Source: an uncultured Lachnospiraceae bacterium
GTDB lineage: Bacteria > Bacillota > Clostridia > Lachnospirales > Lachnospiraceae
NCBI GenBank assembly: GCA_944384025.1
Contig: CALWRS010000002.1
Location: 1 to 64,000, forward strand
Direction: 5' to 3'
DNA: 64,000 nucleotides
In this document: positions 32,445 to 41,752 of the stretch, piece after piece
Position numbering within the stretch: the first letter of the stretch is position 1
How the letters are laid out: each line of letters starts with the position of its first letter
The notes under the pieces: generated by a model
What the model was told of the DNA's origin: nothing
What the model saw: the letters and a program-made list of their open reading frames with translations, nothing else
Databases searched by the model: none
Position numbers and translations under genes: made by a program

Positions 32445-32924
32445 ATGGTGGACATGGAACGGGTGGAAAGCATCGTGGAAGAATACGGGGGAGAGTCCCG
32501 TCAGGTAATCGCTATTTTACAAGCAATTCAAGAAGAATATCATTATTTGCCGAGGGAAATTTTTACGTACCTTTCAAAACGGCTCGGAATTAGTGAAGCG
32601 CAAATATACAGCGTCGCTACGTTTTACGAAAATTTCTCGCTGGAGCCGAAAGGAAAGTACGTGATTAAAGTTTGCGACGGAACGGCGTGTCATGTCCGGA
32701 AATCCATTCCGATTCTCCAGCGTCTTCGGGAACAGCTTGGACTTTCGGAGCAGAAAATCACGACCGACGACTTACTCTTTACCGTAGAGACCGTTTCCTG
32801 CCTTGGCGCGTGCGGCCTTGCGCCGGTCATTATGGTAAACGACGTAGTACATCCGGCAATGACGCCCGATGGCGCGGTAGAGCTTCTGGAAGAACTTAGA
32901 GCCGGGGAGGTGGCGCCGTTATGA
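32445..32924 (+). CDS. HydC-type NuoE-like [2Fe-2S] subunit of the hydrogenase
   Basis: Small electron-transfer subunit of 159 residues with a thioredoxin-like [2Fe-2S] fold. Four cysteines in two pairs hold the cluster: CDGTAC in the first half and CLGAC in the second. N-terminal helices (VIAILQAIQEEYHYLPRE, ISEAQIYSVATFY) match NuoE/HydC/HndA. The ATG at 32445 is nine bases after GGAGGA; an earlier ATG at 32424 overlaps that site. It is coupled by ATGA overlap to the next gene, a NuoF-like subunit. Together the three products form a bifurcating HydABC-type hydrogenase. Confidence 0.93.
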   Translation: MVDMERVESIVEEYGGESRQVIAILQAIQEEYHYLPREIFTYLSKRLGISEAQIYSVATFYENFSLEPKGKYVIKVCDGTACHVRKSIPILQRLREQLGLSEQKITTDDLLFTVETVSCLGACGLAPVIMVNDVVHPAMTPDGAVELLEELRAGEVAPL

Positions 32925-34795
32925 TATCAAACCGTACAGAATTGCAAACGCTGCGGGAGCGTTGCAAACAGGCACTTGCCGCTGAAAAAAGAAAAATTCT
33001 TGTCTGCTGCGGAACCGGCTGCGTTGCGGGCGGCGCACTTTCCATTTACGCACGGCTAAAGGAGTTGCTAAAAGAGCGCGGAATTGCCTGCGAAGTTGAA
33101 CTCGCGGAAGACCCGCACGACGAAACGGTCGGTCTGAAAAAAAGCGGCTGTCACGGATTTTGTGAAATGGGGCCGTTGGTTCGAATTGAGCCAGAAGGGT
33201 ACTTGTATACAAAAGTCCGCCTTACGGATTGTGAGGAAATTATAGATAAGACGATTATCGCCGGTGAACACATTGCAAGACTTGCATACCGCTCGGGCGA
33301 CGAGCTTTGTAAAGTTCAGGAAGAAATTCCTTTTTACAAAAAGCAGACCCGGCTTGTTTTGGAACATACCGGTCATATTGACGCCACGTCCATTCGCGAA
33401 TATTTAGCAAACGACGGGTATTTGGCGTTTGAAAAAGCGCTCTTTGAAATGAGCGGCGAAGAGATTATCGATGAAATTACAAACTCGAATCTGCGTGGCA
33501 GAGGCGGCGGAGGCTTCCCTGCCGGGCGCAAGTGGGCGCAGGTACGCCGTCAAAAATGCGAAGACAAATACGTTGTTTGTAACGGCGACGAGGGCGACCC
33601 GGGCGCGTTTATGGATCGAAGCGTTATGGAAGGCGACCCGCACCGGATGCTTGAAGGAATGATGATTGCCGGGCTTGCGTGCGGAGCAAAAGAAGGCTAC
33701 ATCTACGTTCGCGCGGAATATCCGCTTGCGGTAAACCGTCTGCGCCTTGCTATTTCGCAGGCGGAGGAGCTGGGACTTCTGGGCGAGAACGTTCTCGGAA
33801 CGAAATTTTCATTCCGGATACATATTAACCGAGGCGCTGGTGCGTTTGTCTGCGGAGAGGGCAGCGCGCTTACGGCATCGATTGAAGGAAAGCGCGGTAT
33901 GCCGCGCGTTAAGCCGCCCAGAACGGTTGAGCACGGTCTGTTTGATAAACCGACGGTTTTAAACAACGTAGAAACGTTTGCGAACGTTCCGCTGATTATC
34001 TTGCGCGGAGCACAGTGGTACCGCGGAATCGGACCGGAAAACAGTCCGGGAACGAAAGCGTTTGCGCTGACCGGAAACATTGCCAATACCGGTTTGATTG
34101 AAGTGCCCATGGGAACGACGCTGCGGGAAGTTATTTTTGACATTGGCGGCGGCATGAAAGGCAACGGCGAATTTAAGGCAGTGCAAATCGGCGGTCCGTC
34201 CGGCGGCTGTTTGACAAAAGAGCATCTTGACATCCCGCTCGACTTTGACTCCTTAAAGCAAGTGGGCGCTATGATTGGCTCCGGCGGCCTTGTTGTTATG
34301 GACGATAAAACCTGTATGGTGGAAGTCGCTCGGTTCTTTATGAATTTCACGCAAAACGAGTCCTGCGGCAAATGCGTCCCGTGCCGAGAAGGCACAAAGC
34401 GTATGCTGGAAATTTTGGAACGTATTGTAGCGGGAGAAGGAAGAGACGGCGACATTGAACTGCTTGAAGAGCTTGCGGAGACAATTTCCGCAACGGCGCT
34501 TTGCGGTCTTGGGAAAACCGCGCCGTCGCCAGTTTTAAGTACGCTGAAATATTTCCGGGACGAGTACGAAGCGCATGTATACGAAAAGCGCTGTCCGGCA
34601 GGCAACTGCCAGAAGCTGCGCCGCATCTGGATTGACCCTGTGGCATGCAAGGGCTGCTCTTTGTGTGCAAGAACGTGTCCGGTAGGCGCAATTTCCGGTA
34701 CGCTTCGCAGTCCGTTTACGATCGACGCCGAGAAGTGTATTAAGTGCGGCGCCTGCGTTTCGGCATGTAAGTTTAAGGCGGTGAAGGAGGGATGA
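32921..34795 (+). CDS. HydB-type NuoF-like NADH/FMN subunit of the hydrogenase
   Basis: 624-residue subunit that binds NAD(H), FMN and Fe-S clusters. Order: N-terminal thioredoxin-like [2Fe-2S] domain (CCGTGC, then CHGFC), the NuoF core with NAD-binding LRGRGGGGFPAGRKW and NGDEGDPGAFMDR, the GEGSALTASIEGKRGMP segment, the [4Fe-4S] site ESCGKCVPCREG, and two C-terminal ferredoxin [4Fe-4S] motifs (CKGCSLCARTCPVGA, CIKCGACVSACKF). FMN and NAD let it couple NADH and ferredoxin oxidation to H2 production. Coupled by ATGA at both ends. Confidence 0.95.
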   Translation: MISNRTELQTLRERCKQALAAEKRKILVCCGTGCVAGGALSIYARLKELLKERGIACEVELAEDPHDETVGLKKSGCHGFCEMGPLVRIEPEGYLYTKVRLTDCEEIIDKTIIAGEHIARLAYRSGDELCKVQEEIPFYKKQTRLVLEHTGHIDATSIREYLANDGYLAFEKALFEMSGEEIIDEITNSNLRGRGGGGFPAGRKWAQVRRQKCEDKYVVCNGDEGDPGAFMDRSVMEGDPHRMLEGMMIAGLACGAKEGYIYVRAEYPLAVNRLRLAISQAEELGLLGENVLGTKFSFRIHINRGAGAFVCGEGSALTASIEGKRGMPRVKPPRTVEHGLFDKPTVLNNVETFANVPLIILRGAQWYRGIGPENSPGTKAFALTGNIANTGLIEVPMGTTLREVIFDIGGGMKGNGEFKAVQIGGPSGGCLTKEHLDIPLDFDSLKQVGAMIGSGGLVVMDDKTCMVEVARFFMNFTQNESCGKCVPCREGTKRMLEILERIVAGEGRDGDIELLEELAETISATALCGLGKTAPSPVLSTLKYFRDEYEAHVYEKRCPAGNCQKLRRIWIDPVACKGCSLCARTCPVGAISGTLRSPFTIDAEKCIKCGACVSACKFKAVKEG

Positions 34796-36498
34796 TTCCA
34801 GTGGAAAAGAAAGAGATCATGTATATTGACAACATTCCCGTGGAAATCCATGGGGAGAGAAACTTGCTGGAGCTTATCCGCAAGGTAGGGATTATCCTTC
34901 CGACGTTTTGTTATCACTCGGAACTTTCCATATACGGCGCATGCCGGATGTGCGTGGTGGAAGATGAAAAAGGCCGTTTGGAAGCGGCTTGCTCCACGCC
35001 TCCTAGAGCAGGAATGAGCATTCGCACAAACACGGAGCGGCTGCGCCATTACCGCAAAGTAATTCTGGAGCTGCTGTTAGCGCACCATTGCCGGGATTGT
35101 ACGACTTGCGCAAGCAACGAAAAGTGCAAGCTTCAGGATCTTGCCCGGACGTTCCACATTGCGGGCGTGCGGTTCCCGAACACGGCAGCCAAGCCAAAAG
35201 TGGACGATTCTTCGCTTTGCATTGTTATGGATCACAACAAGTGCATCCTTTGCGGCGACTGTGTCCGCACATGCAACGAAGTGCAAAACGTAGGCGCCAT
35301 CGACTTTGCGCACCGTGGTTCTAAGATGACAATCAGCACCGCGTTTAACGTGCCGCTTGCCGAGTCTCCCTGCGTTGGCTGCGGCCAGTGCGTTGCCGCT
35401 TGTCCTACCGGTGCTTTGATGGTGCGAAACGACGTATCCAAAGTCTCCCGTGCAATCGCAAATCCAGACGTGACGGTTTCAGTGCAGGTAGCGCCTGCCG
35501 TTCGGGTCGGACTGGGTCGTTCGGTCGGGCTTAAGACCGGTGAAGAAGCTATGGGCAAGATTGTAGCGGCGCTTCGTCGGCTCGGTTTTGACGAAGTGTA
35601 CGATACAAGCACCGGCGCGGATCTTACAGTTATGGAAGAGGCGGACGAATTCGTGCAGCGCTTAGAATCCGGAGAAAACTTGCCAATGTTTACTTCCTGC
35701 TGTCCGGGCTGGATTCAGTTTGCGGAAAAGAAATATCCGGAAATTCTTCCGTACATTTCTACTTGCCGTTCTCCGATGCAAATGCTTGCGGGCGTTGTAA
35801 AAGAGCAAAAGAAAAAAACAGGAAAGCGCCACGTGCACGTCGGCGTTATGCCTTGCACCGCTAAAAAGTTTGAAGCGGCCAGAAAGGAATTCCGCGACGA
35901 ATTCGGAAATCCGATGACGGACTACGTTTTGACGACGGAAGAACTCATACGCATGATTGACGAGGCCGGAATGGTATTTTCTGAGTTGGAGCCGGAAGCG
36001 GTGGATAGTCCTTTGCATGAAAAGTCCGGCGCGGGCGTAATTTTTGGTGTAACCGGCGGCGTAACGGAAGCGGTGCTTCGGCGAATCAGCGAAGACAAGA
36101 CCAGCTCGTCGCTGCAAAGAATTGCCTTTTCCGGCGTACGCGGCTTTGAAGGCTTGCGGGAAGCGACCATCATGTACAAAGGACGCGAAATCCGGATTGC
36201 GGTAGTCAGCGGTCTTGCCAACGTATCTCGGCTTTTGGAAGAGTGGAAGGCGGGATTTTGCAAATACGACTTCGTGGAAGTGATGGCGTGCCCCGGCGGC
36301 TGCGTGCTTGGCGGAGGTCAGCCATTTATTCACAACGAAGAAAAAGAGCTTCGCGGCAAGGGACTTTACAAGGCGGATAAAGTATGCAGCATCCGCCGTT
36401 CGGAAGACAATCCTCTTATGCAGGAGCTGTATAACGGAATATTAAAGGACAAGCGGCACGAGCTGCTGCATGTTCATTACGGCGAGAAAGCCGAGTAA
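34792..36498 (+). CDS. HydA [FeFe] hydrogenase catalytic subunit (bifurcating type)
   Basis: Catalytic subunit of 568 residues that makes or oxidises H2 at the H-cluster. N-terminal [2Fe-2S] domain (CRMC near 52), His-Cys3 [4Fe-4S] region (HHCRDCTTCASNEKC), then ferredoxin [4Fe-4S] motifs (CILCGDCVRTC, CVGCGQCVAACPTGA), then the H-cluster domain with the three signatures TSCCPGW (L1), MPCTAKKFEA (L2) and VMACPGGCVLGGGQP (L3). All H-cluster cysteines are present. The start ATG overlaps hydB's stop (ATGA). The maturases HydE, HydF and HydG are not in this window. Substrate chain: NADH and reduced ferredoxin, or reverse. Confidence 0.95.
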   Translation: MIPVEKKEIMYIDNIPVEIHGERNLLELIRKVGIILPTFCYHSELSIYGACRMCVVEDEKGRLEAACSTPPRAGMSIRTNTERLRHYRKVILELLLAHHCRDCTTCASNEKCKLQDLARTFHIAGVRFPNTAAKPKVDDSSLCIVMDHNKCILCGDCVRTCNEVQNVGAIDFAHRGSKMTISTAFNVPLAESPCVGCGQCVAACPTGALMVRNDVSKVSRAIANPDVTVSVQVAPAVRVGLGRSVGLKTGEEAMGKIVAALRRLGFDEVYDTSTGADLTVMEEADEFVQRLESGENLPMFTSCCPGWIQFAEKKYPEILPYISTCRSPMQMLAGVVKEQKKKTGKRHVHVGVMPCTAKKFEAARKEFRDEFGNPMTDYVLTTEELIRMIDEAGMVFSELEPEAVDSPLHEKSGAGVIFGVTGGVTEAVLRRISEDKTSSSLQRIAFSGVRGFEGLREATIMYKGREIRIAVVSGLANVSRLLEEWKAGFCKYDFVEVMACPGGCVLGGGQPFIHNEEKELRGKGLYKADKVCSIRRSEDNPLMQELYNGILKDKRHELLHVHYGEKAE

Positions 36499-36510
36499 AA
36501 GGAATGGTTC

Positions 36511-38526
36511 ATGGGGAAGGATTTGTACATTGCGGAAAAGCCAAGCGTGGCGCAGGAGTTTGCCAAAGCGCTCAAAGAAGAACTCTCCCGTAGGGATGGT
36601 TATTTGGAAGGCGGAAAAAGCGTTGTCACTTGGTGCGTTGGTCATCTGGTTACGATGAGCTATCCGGAAGCGTACGATCCTTCGCTTCGCCGCTGGCAGC
36701 TTTCTACCATCCCCTTTTTACCGCAGGAATTTCGTTACGAAGTAATTCCTGCAGTAAAAAAACAATACGAAATTGTACGCCAGCTTTTAAACCGCGAGGA
36801 CGTTACGCGCATCTACGTATGCACCGACTCGGGGCGGGAGGGCGAGTACATTTACCGGTTGGTGGATCAAATGGCGAAAGTGCCGGCGGAAAAAGAGAAA
36901 CGGCGCGTCTGGATCGATTCGCAGACCGAAGAGGAAATCCTTCGCGGCATTCGCGAAGCAAAGCCGCTTGCCGCTTACGACGCACTCTCGGACGCCGCGT
37001 ATTTGCGCGCGAAGGAAGACTACCTGATGGGCATTAACTTTTCCCGCGCATTGACGCTGAAATATGGCCAAACCGTGCAAAATTTTTTGCGCGCCGAAAA
37101 GCGCTCCGCAATTTCCGTAGGGCGTGTTATGACGTGCGTTTTAGGGATGGTTGTTCGCAGAGAGCGTGAAATACGGTCTTTTGTAAAAACGCCTTTTTAC
37201 CGTGTGATAGCATCTTTTTTCGCAGGAGAGCATATGTTTTCCGGCGAATGGAGAGCGGTGCAGGGTTCGGCTTACTACTTATCGCCCCTTCTCTACCGCG
37301 AAAACGGCTTCCGTAAAGAAGAGGATGCAAAAAAATTCCTCGCGGAGCTTGACGCACAGCTTTCACAAAGCAGTCGCAGCGCGGTTTTAGAAAAAACGGA
37401 GAAAAAGAAAGAAAAAAAATCGCCTCCGCTGCTTTTTAACTTGGCGGAGCTGCAAAATGAGTGTTCCCGGAGCTTTAAAATCAGTCCGGATGAAACGCTT
37501 CGGATAGCGCAGGAATTATACGAAAAGAAGCTGGTGACTTATCCGAGAACGGACGCCCGCGTGCTTTCTTTAGCAGTCGCAAAAGAAATTACAAAAAATC
37601 TGGGCGGGCTTGCGACGCAGGAAGCGTATTTGCCTTTTGTACGTGAAATTAAAAGCATGGGTTCTTATGCGTCGATCGGAAAATCGCGTTATACGGACGA
37701 TAAGCAAATTACCGATCACTACGCGATTATACCAACGGGACAGGGATTTAGCGCGCTCGCATCGCTTTCGCCTGTGGCGCAAAAGGTATACGACCGGATT
37801 GTGCGCCGGTTTTTGTCGATTTTTTATCCGCCTGCCGAATACCAAAAAGTATCGCTTGTCCTTCGAATTGGAAAGGAAAGCTTTTTTGCTTCCTTCCGTG
37901 CGCTTTCTTCACCCGGCTACTTAGCTGTAACAGGGCAGCAGGAAGCAAAGAGCGCGCAGGATGCGGAAACAAAGGAAGCAAAAGAAACGGTTTTAGATGA
38001 GAGCGGACTTGCCGCAGTAAAAGCTTTAAAAAAGGGAGATAAAATCCCGGTAGGAGAGCTTGCAATAAAAGAAGGGGAGACGTCCCCGCCAAAAAGGTAT
38101 AATTCCGGTACGCTGATTTTGGCGATGGAAAACGCCGGACAGCTGATTGAAGACGAGGAACTGCGTGCACAAATTAAAGGAAGCGGGATTGGCACAAGCG
38201 CGACCCGCGCGGAAATTTTAAATAAGTTAATTAAAATCGAGTACTTGAACCTAAACAAAAAAACACAGATCGTAACGCCTGCAAAACAAGGGGAAATGAT
38301 TTACGAAGTCGTTGCCGCCTCCATTCGGTCGCTTTTAAATGCCGAGCTTACGGCAAGCTGGGAAAAGGGACTGACTTTTGTGGCGGAAGGAAAGATTACA
38401 GAAAAGGAATACATGCAAAAGCTGGAAAGCTTTGTTGCGAAGCATACAAACGGCGTTAAGGAAAGCCGGAACGAAGGATATTTAAAAGCGGCTTTTCAGA
38501 AGCTGGAGGAATTTTATCGAAAATGA
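36511..38526 (+). CDS. topB: DNA topoisomerase III (type IA)
   Basis: Type IA topoisomerase of 671 residues that decatenates single-stranded or hemicatenated DNA. TOPRIM domain at the N-terminus (LYIAEKPSVAQEFA; CTDSGREGEY metal site), catalytic Tyr in VTYPRTDAR near residue 345, and the C-terminal EYMQKLESF helix. No Cys-rich zinc fingers are visible at the end, as is usual for topo III. It begins 12 bases after hydA, so it may share its transcript, and overlaps the next gene by ATGA. Role of a topoisomerase in this operon is likely chance. Confidence 0.93.
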   Translation: MGKDLYIAEKPSVAQEFAKALKEELSRRDGYLEGGKSVVTWCVGHLVTMSYPEAYDPSLRRWQLSTIPFLPQEFRYEVIPAVKKQYEIVRQLLNREDVTRIYVCTDSGREGEYIYRLVDQMAKVPAEKEKRRVWIDSQTEEEILRGIREAKPLAAYDALSDAAYLRAKEDYLMGINFSRALTLKYGQTVQNFLRAEKRSAISVGRVMTCVLGMVVRREREIRSFVKTPFYRVIASFFAGEHMFSGEWRAVQGSAYYLSPLLYRENGFRKEEDAKKFLAELDAQLSQSSRSAVLEKTEKKKEKKSPPLLFNLAELQNECSRSFKISPDETLRIAQELYEKKLVTYPRTDARVLSLAVAKEITKNLGGLATQEAYLPFVREIKSMGSYASIGKSRYTDDKQITDHYAIIPTGQGFSALASLSPVAQKVYDRIVRRFLSIFYPPAEYQKVSLVLRIGKESFFASFRALSSPGYLAVTGQQEAKSAQDAETKEAKETVLDESGLAAVKALKKGDKIPVGELAIKEGETSPPKRYNSGTLILAMENAGQLIEDEELRAQIKGSGIGTSATRAEILNKLIKIEYLNLNKKTQIVTPAKQGEMIYEVVAASIRSLLNAELTASWEKGLTFVAEGKITEKEYMQKLESFVAKHTNGVKESRNEGYLKAAFQKLEEFYRK

Positions 38527-39224
38527 GTTATCTGGAATTTCGAAACGTAAAAAAAGATTATCCCATGGGAGAAGTCACGATCCCTGCGCTAAGAGACGTC
38601 AGCTTTCAAATGGAAAAAGGAGAAATTGGCGTTGTTGTCGGTCCTTCCGGCGCCGGAAAGACGACAATTTTAAATATCTTAGGCGGAATGGATACGCTTA
38701 CGGCCGGGGAAGTTTTTCTGGATGGAAAAGAAATTTCCGATTACAGCCGAAAACAGCTGATGGCGTACCGGCGGCACGAAATAGGCTTTGTTTTCCAGTT
38801 TTATAATCTCGTGCAAAATTTGACGACGCGGGAAAACGTAGAGCTGGCGACGCAAATTTGCGAAAACGCAAGAGACGTTGACGAAGTGCTAGAGCAGGTT
38901 GGGCTTGGTGAGCGGAAAAACAATTTTCCAGCGCAGCTTTCCGGCGGAGAGCAGCAGCGAACCGCAATCGCGAGGGCGCTTGCAAAAAATCCGAAGCTTC
39001 TTTTGTGCGATGAGCCAACAGGAGCGCTTGACGACCAGACCGGCAGGCAGATTTTGCGCCTTTTGCAGGATACGGCAAGAAAGCAGGGGATGACCGTCGT
39101 TATTATTACGCACAACCGGGCGCTTACTGCTATGGCGGACCGTGTGATTGAAGTAAAAAGCGGCACCATTGTTCGGCAGTACGTCAACGAACAGCCCCTT
39201 TCGGTAGACGAAATTGAATATTAG
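38523..39224 (+). CDS. ABC transporter ATP-binding protein, LolD/MacB-like, no permease next to it
   Basis: ABC ATPase of 233 residues with Walker A GPSGAGKTT, Q-loop (VFQFYNLVQNLT), signature LSGGEQQR, Walker B LLLCDEPTGALD and switch His (IITHN). This wording matches the MacB/LolD/FtsE type that normally pairs with an FtsX-like permease encoded directly downstream. Here the next gene is alanine racemase and no membrane partner is in the window, so it is an orphan. It overlaps topB's stop by ATGA. Either the permease lies elsewhere or the gene lost its partner. Confidence 0.85.
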   Translation: MSYLEFRNVKKDYPMGEVTIPALRDVSFQMEKGEIGVVVGPSGAGKTTILNILGGMDTLTAGEVFLDGKEISDYSRKQLMAYRRHEIGFVFQFYNLVQNLTTRENVELATQICENARDVDEVLEQVGLGERKNNFPAQLSGGEQQRTAIARALAKNPKLLLCDEPTGALDDQTGRQILRLLQDTARKQGMTVVIITHNRALTAMADRVIEVKSGTIVRQYVNEQPLSVDEIEY

Positions 39225-39237
39225 CGAGGAAACAGCC

Positions 39238-40359
39238 TTGGATAAATATTATCGAAGTTTTATGAGAATTCGCCCCAGCGCATTGCTGCACAACATTGCC
39301 GAGTGCAGAAACAGGATTGGCGGTGCGAAATTGCTCGTTGTTGTAAAAAGCGACGCGTATGGGCATGGCGCAGTGCCGGTTGCCCGTTGTGTGGAGCCGT
39401 ATGTAGATTATTTTGCCGTCGCCTGTCTTAGCGAAGCCGTGGAACTGCGGGAAGGCGGCATACGCAAGCCGATTCTTATACTTGGCTACACATCTCCAAA
39501 GGAATACGGCGAATTGCTGGCGTACCGCATTACCGCAACGATCTATTCGTACGAAGCGGCAAAGAAGCTCTCGGACACGGCGAAGATTCTCGGGTGCGAG
39601 GCGCGTGTTCACATTGCGGTGGATACCGGGATGGGGCGAATTGGATTTTTGCCAAGAAAAGAGCAAGCAGACGTCGTAGCGCAGATTGGAAAGCTGCCGG
39701 GTCTTGTTTTGGAAGGTTTATTTACGCACTTTGCAAAAGCAGATGAAACAGATAAAACTTATACGATCGCGCAGGCGAAGCAGTTTGCGGATTTTGTGCA
39801 AATGCTTCGGGAGCGCGGAGTAACGATTCCCGTGAAGCATTGCTGCAACAGCGCGGGCATTCTCGAATTTTCCGATTACCGGTACGATATGGTTCGTGCA
39901 GGCATTATTACTTACGGACTTTGGCCCTCCGACGAAGTGCAAAAGGAAGGCGTCTTTTTGCAGCCGGTTATGGAATGGAAGGCGCACGTCGTACACGTAA
40001 AGGAGCTTCCGGCAGGATGCGGCATCAGCTACGGCGCAACGTTTGTGACCGATCGGCCGATGAAAATAGCAACCGTCAGCGTAGGCTATGCGGACGGGTA
40101 TCCGCGTTCGCTCTCCGGAAAAGGGAAGGTTTTGATTCACGGAGAAGAAGCGCAGGTGCTTGGCAGAGTTTGCATGGATCAGATGATGGTGGACGTTAGC
40201 CATATTCCGGATGTACAGCCGGAGGATTTAGTAACGTTAATTGGTCGCGATGGTGAGCGGGAGCTTACGGCGGAGCAGGTAGCAAAATGGAGCGGACGCT
40301 TTAACTACGAGCTGGTTTGCGATATTTCAACCCGTGTAAGCCGAATTTACGAGCAATAG
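39238..40359 (+). CDS. alr: Alanine racemase
   Basis: PLP enzyme converting L- to D-alanine for peptidoglycan. The 373 residues carry the PLP Lys37 (VVVKSDAYGHG), the acid/base Tyr of CGISYGATF near residue 263, and the metal-free TIM-barrel pattern. A longer frame starts at a TTG inside the previous gene; the TTG at 39238, with GAGGA eight bases upstream, is taken as the start. It follows the orphan ABC gene by 13 bases. No D-Ala-D-Ala ligase is near. Confidence 0.94.
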   Translation: MDKYYRSFMRIRPSALLHNIAECRNRIGGAKLLVVVKSDAYGHGAVPVARCVEPYVDYFAVACLSEAVELREGGIRKPILILGYTSPKEYGELLAYRITATIYSYEAAKKLSDTAKILGCEARVHIAVDTGMGRIGFLPRKEQADVVAQIGKLPGLVLEGLFTHFAKADETDKTYTIAQAKQFADFVQMLRERGVTIPVKHCCNSAGILEFSDYRYDMVRAGIITYGLWPSDEVQKEGVFLQPVMEWKAHVVHVKELPAGCGISYGATFVTDRPMKIATVSVGYADGYPRSLSGKGKVLIHGEEAQVLGRVCMDQMMVDVSHIPDVQPEDLVTLIGRDGERELTAEQVAKWSGRFNYELVCDISTRVSRIYEQ

Positions 40360-40384
40360 ATATCTTCTTACATAAAAATGGAGA

Positions 40385-40413
40385 TTGACATACCGCCATC
40401 GCGCAGGTATAAT
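40385..40413 (+). promoter_or_regulatory. Consensus promoter for the yicC-rpoZ-lepB genes
   Basis: Perfect TTGACA and TATAAT with a 17-base spacer; the ATG of yicC is 56 bases after the -10 box. Confidence 0.92.
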
Positions 40414-40468
40414 AGAAAGATGGAACGGTTGTATGGAAACCGGAATTTCATTTGTTTTGGAGAAAAAA

Positions 40469-41347
40469 ATGCTAAAGAGCATGACCGGCTACGGCCGTTG
40501 TGAGATGTATGAAGACGGGAGAAAAATAACGGTTGAAGTGAAGTCAGTGAATCACCGTTATTGTGAAATATCGCTTCGTATGCCGAAAAAATTAAATGCT
40601 TTCGAATCCGCCATTCGCGCCTTGGTGAAAAAATATGCGAGCCGTGGGAAAATCGAAGTTTATATTTCTTACGAAGACGAAACCGGCGGTGTTGCGTCTG
40701 TGAAATATAACCGGGAAGTTGCCGCTGCGTACGTAAAGTATATGCGGGAGATGGCAGACGAATTTGGGCTCTCGGGAGAAATTTCCGCCTCCAGCCTTGC
40801 GCGGATGCAAGACGTTTTTACAAACGACGAACCTGCCATGGAGGAAGAAAAGCTGTGGAACCTTTTAGAAAGAACTGTGTGCGGCGCATGCGAAGCGTTT
40901 GTGCAGGCGCGGCTTGCAGAAGGCGAGCAGCTTCGGCGGGATATTTTCGAAAAGCTGGACGGAATGCTTGCATGGATTGACTTTATTGAGGAGCGTTCGC
41001 CGCAGATTGTGGAAGAGTACCGAAAGAAGCTTCTAAGCAAGGTTCAGGAAGTGCTTGCCGATACGCAAATTGACGAGACCGTTTTGGCGACCGAGCTTGT
41101 AATCTACGCAGACAAAATCTGTGTAGACGAAGAGACTGTCCGGCTTCGCGCACACATACAAAACATGAAAGAAACCTTAAGCGCGGCAGTAAACATTGGA
41201 AGGAAGCTGGACTTTATCGCACAGGAGATGAACCGTGAAGCAAATACGATTCTCTCAAAAGCGGGTGGACTGGAAATTTCCAACGTTGCCATCGACTTAA
41301 AAACCGAAGTGGAAAAAATCCGCGAACAGATACAGAATATTGAATGA
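40469..41347 (+). CDS. YicC-family endoribonuclease
   Basis: 292-residue RNase-like protein of the YicC/YloC family; the E. coli and Bacillus members cleave RNA. Visible: MLKSMTGYGR at the start (the family signature), SVNHRYCEISLRMP, the ALVKKYASRGKIEVYISY stretch, and the C-terminal DUF1732 part with FIAQEMNREANTILSKA. In Bacillus it is followed by remA, gmk and rpoZ; here rpoZ follows and neither remA nor gmk is present. A preceding in-frame start at 40385 lies in the promoter. Confidence 0.9.
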   Translation: MLKSMTGYGRCEMYEDGRKITVEVKSVNHRYCEISLRMPKKLNAFESAIRALVKKYASRGKIEVYISYEDETGGVASVKYNREVAAAYVKYMREMADEFGLSGEISASSLARMQDVFTNDEPAMEEEKLWNLLERTVCGACEAFVQARLAEGEQLRRDIFEKLDGMLAWIDFIEERSPQIVEEYRKKLLSKVQEVLADTQIDETVLATELVIYADKICVDEETVRLRAHIQNMKETLSAAVNIGRKLDFIAQEMNREANTILSKAGGLEISNVAIDLKTEVEKIREQIQNIE

Positions 41348-41370
41348 TTTCAAAGGAAAGGGGAAATATT

Positions 41371-41736
41371 ATGATTCATCCGTCTTATCACGATTTAATG
41401 CAGGTAGTAAACAGCGATGTAGAAGAGGGCGACGCACCTTTGATTAACAGCCGGTACTCCATTGTTTTAGCAACGGCAAAAAGAGCACGTCAGATTATTC
41501 TTGGTTCGAAGCCGCTTGTAGAGCCAAAGTGCAATAAGCCGCTCTCCATTGCCGTTCAGGAAATGTACGAAGGAAAAGTAAAGATTCTTCCCGAAGATTA
41601 CGTGCCGGAAGAAGCTGCCGAAGAAGTGCAGGAACAAGAGATGGCAGAAGCGGAAGTTACGAAAGATACGCAGGAGCCGGTTGAAGAGAACATCCGGGAG
41701 GATGCCGAAGAGACGGTAGAAGCGACAGAAGAGTAA
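41371..41736 (+). CDS. rpoZ: RNA polymerase omega subunit with acidic tail
   Basis: Omega subunit of RNA polymerase, which helps assemble and stabilise beta-prime. The first 80 residues match the family (MIHPSYHDLM, INSRYSIVLATAKRARQI, KPLSIAVQEMYEGKVKI), where a normal omega ends. The remaining 41 residues are a low-complexity acidic tail rich in Glu, Val and Ala. ATG with AAAGGGGA upstream; the frame upstream of it overlaps yicC and has no ribosome binding site. Confidence 0.9.
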   Translation: MIHPSYHDLMQVVNSDVEEGDAPLINSRYSIVLATAKRARQIILGSKPLVEPKCNKPLSIAVQEMYEGKVKILPEDYVPEEAAEEVQEQEMAEAEVTKDTQEPVEENIREDAEETVEATEE

Positions 41737-41752
41737 TGCGAAGGAGCAGTAG

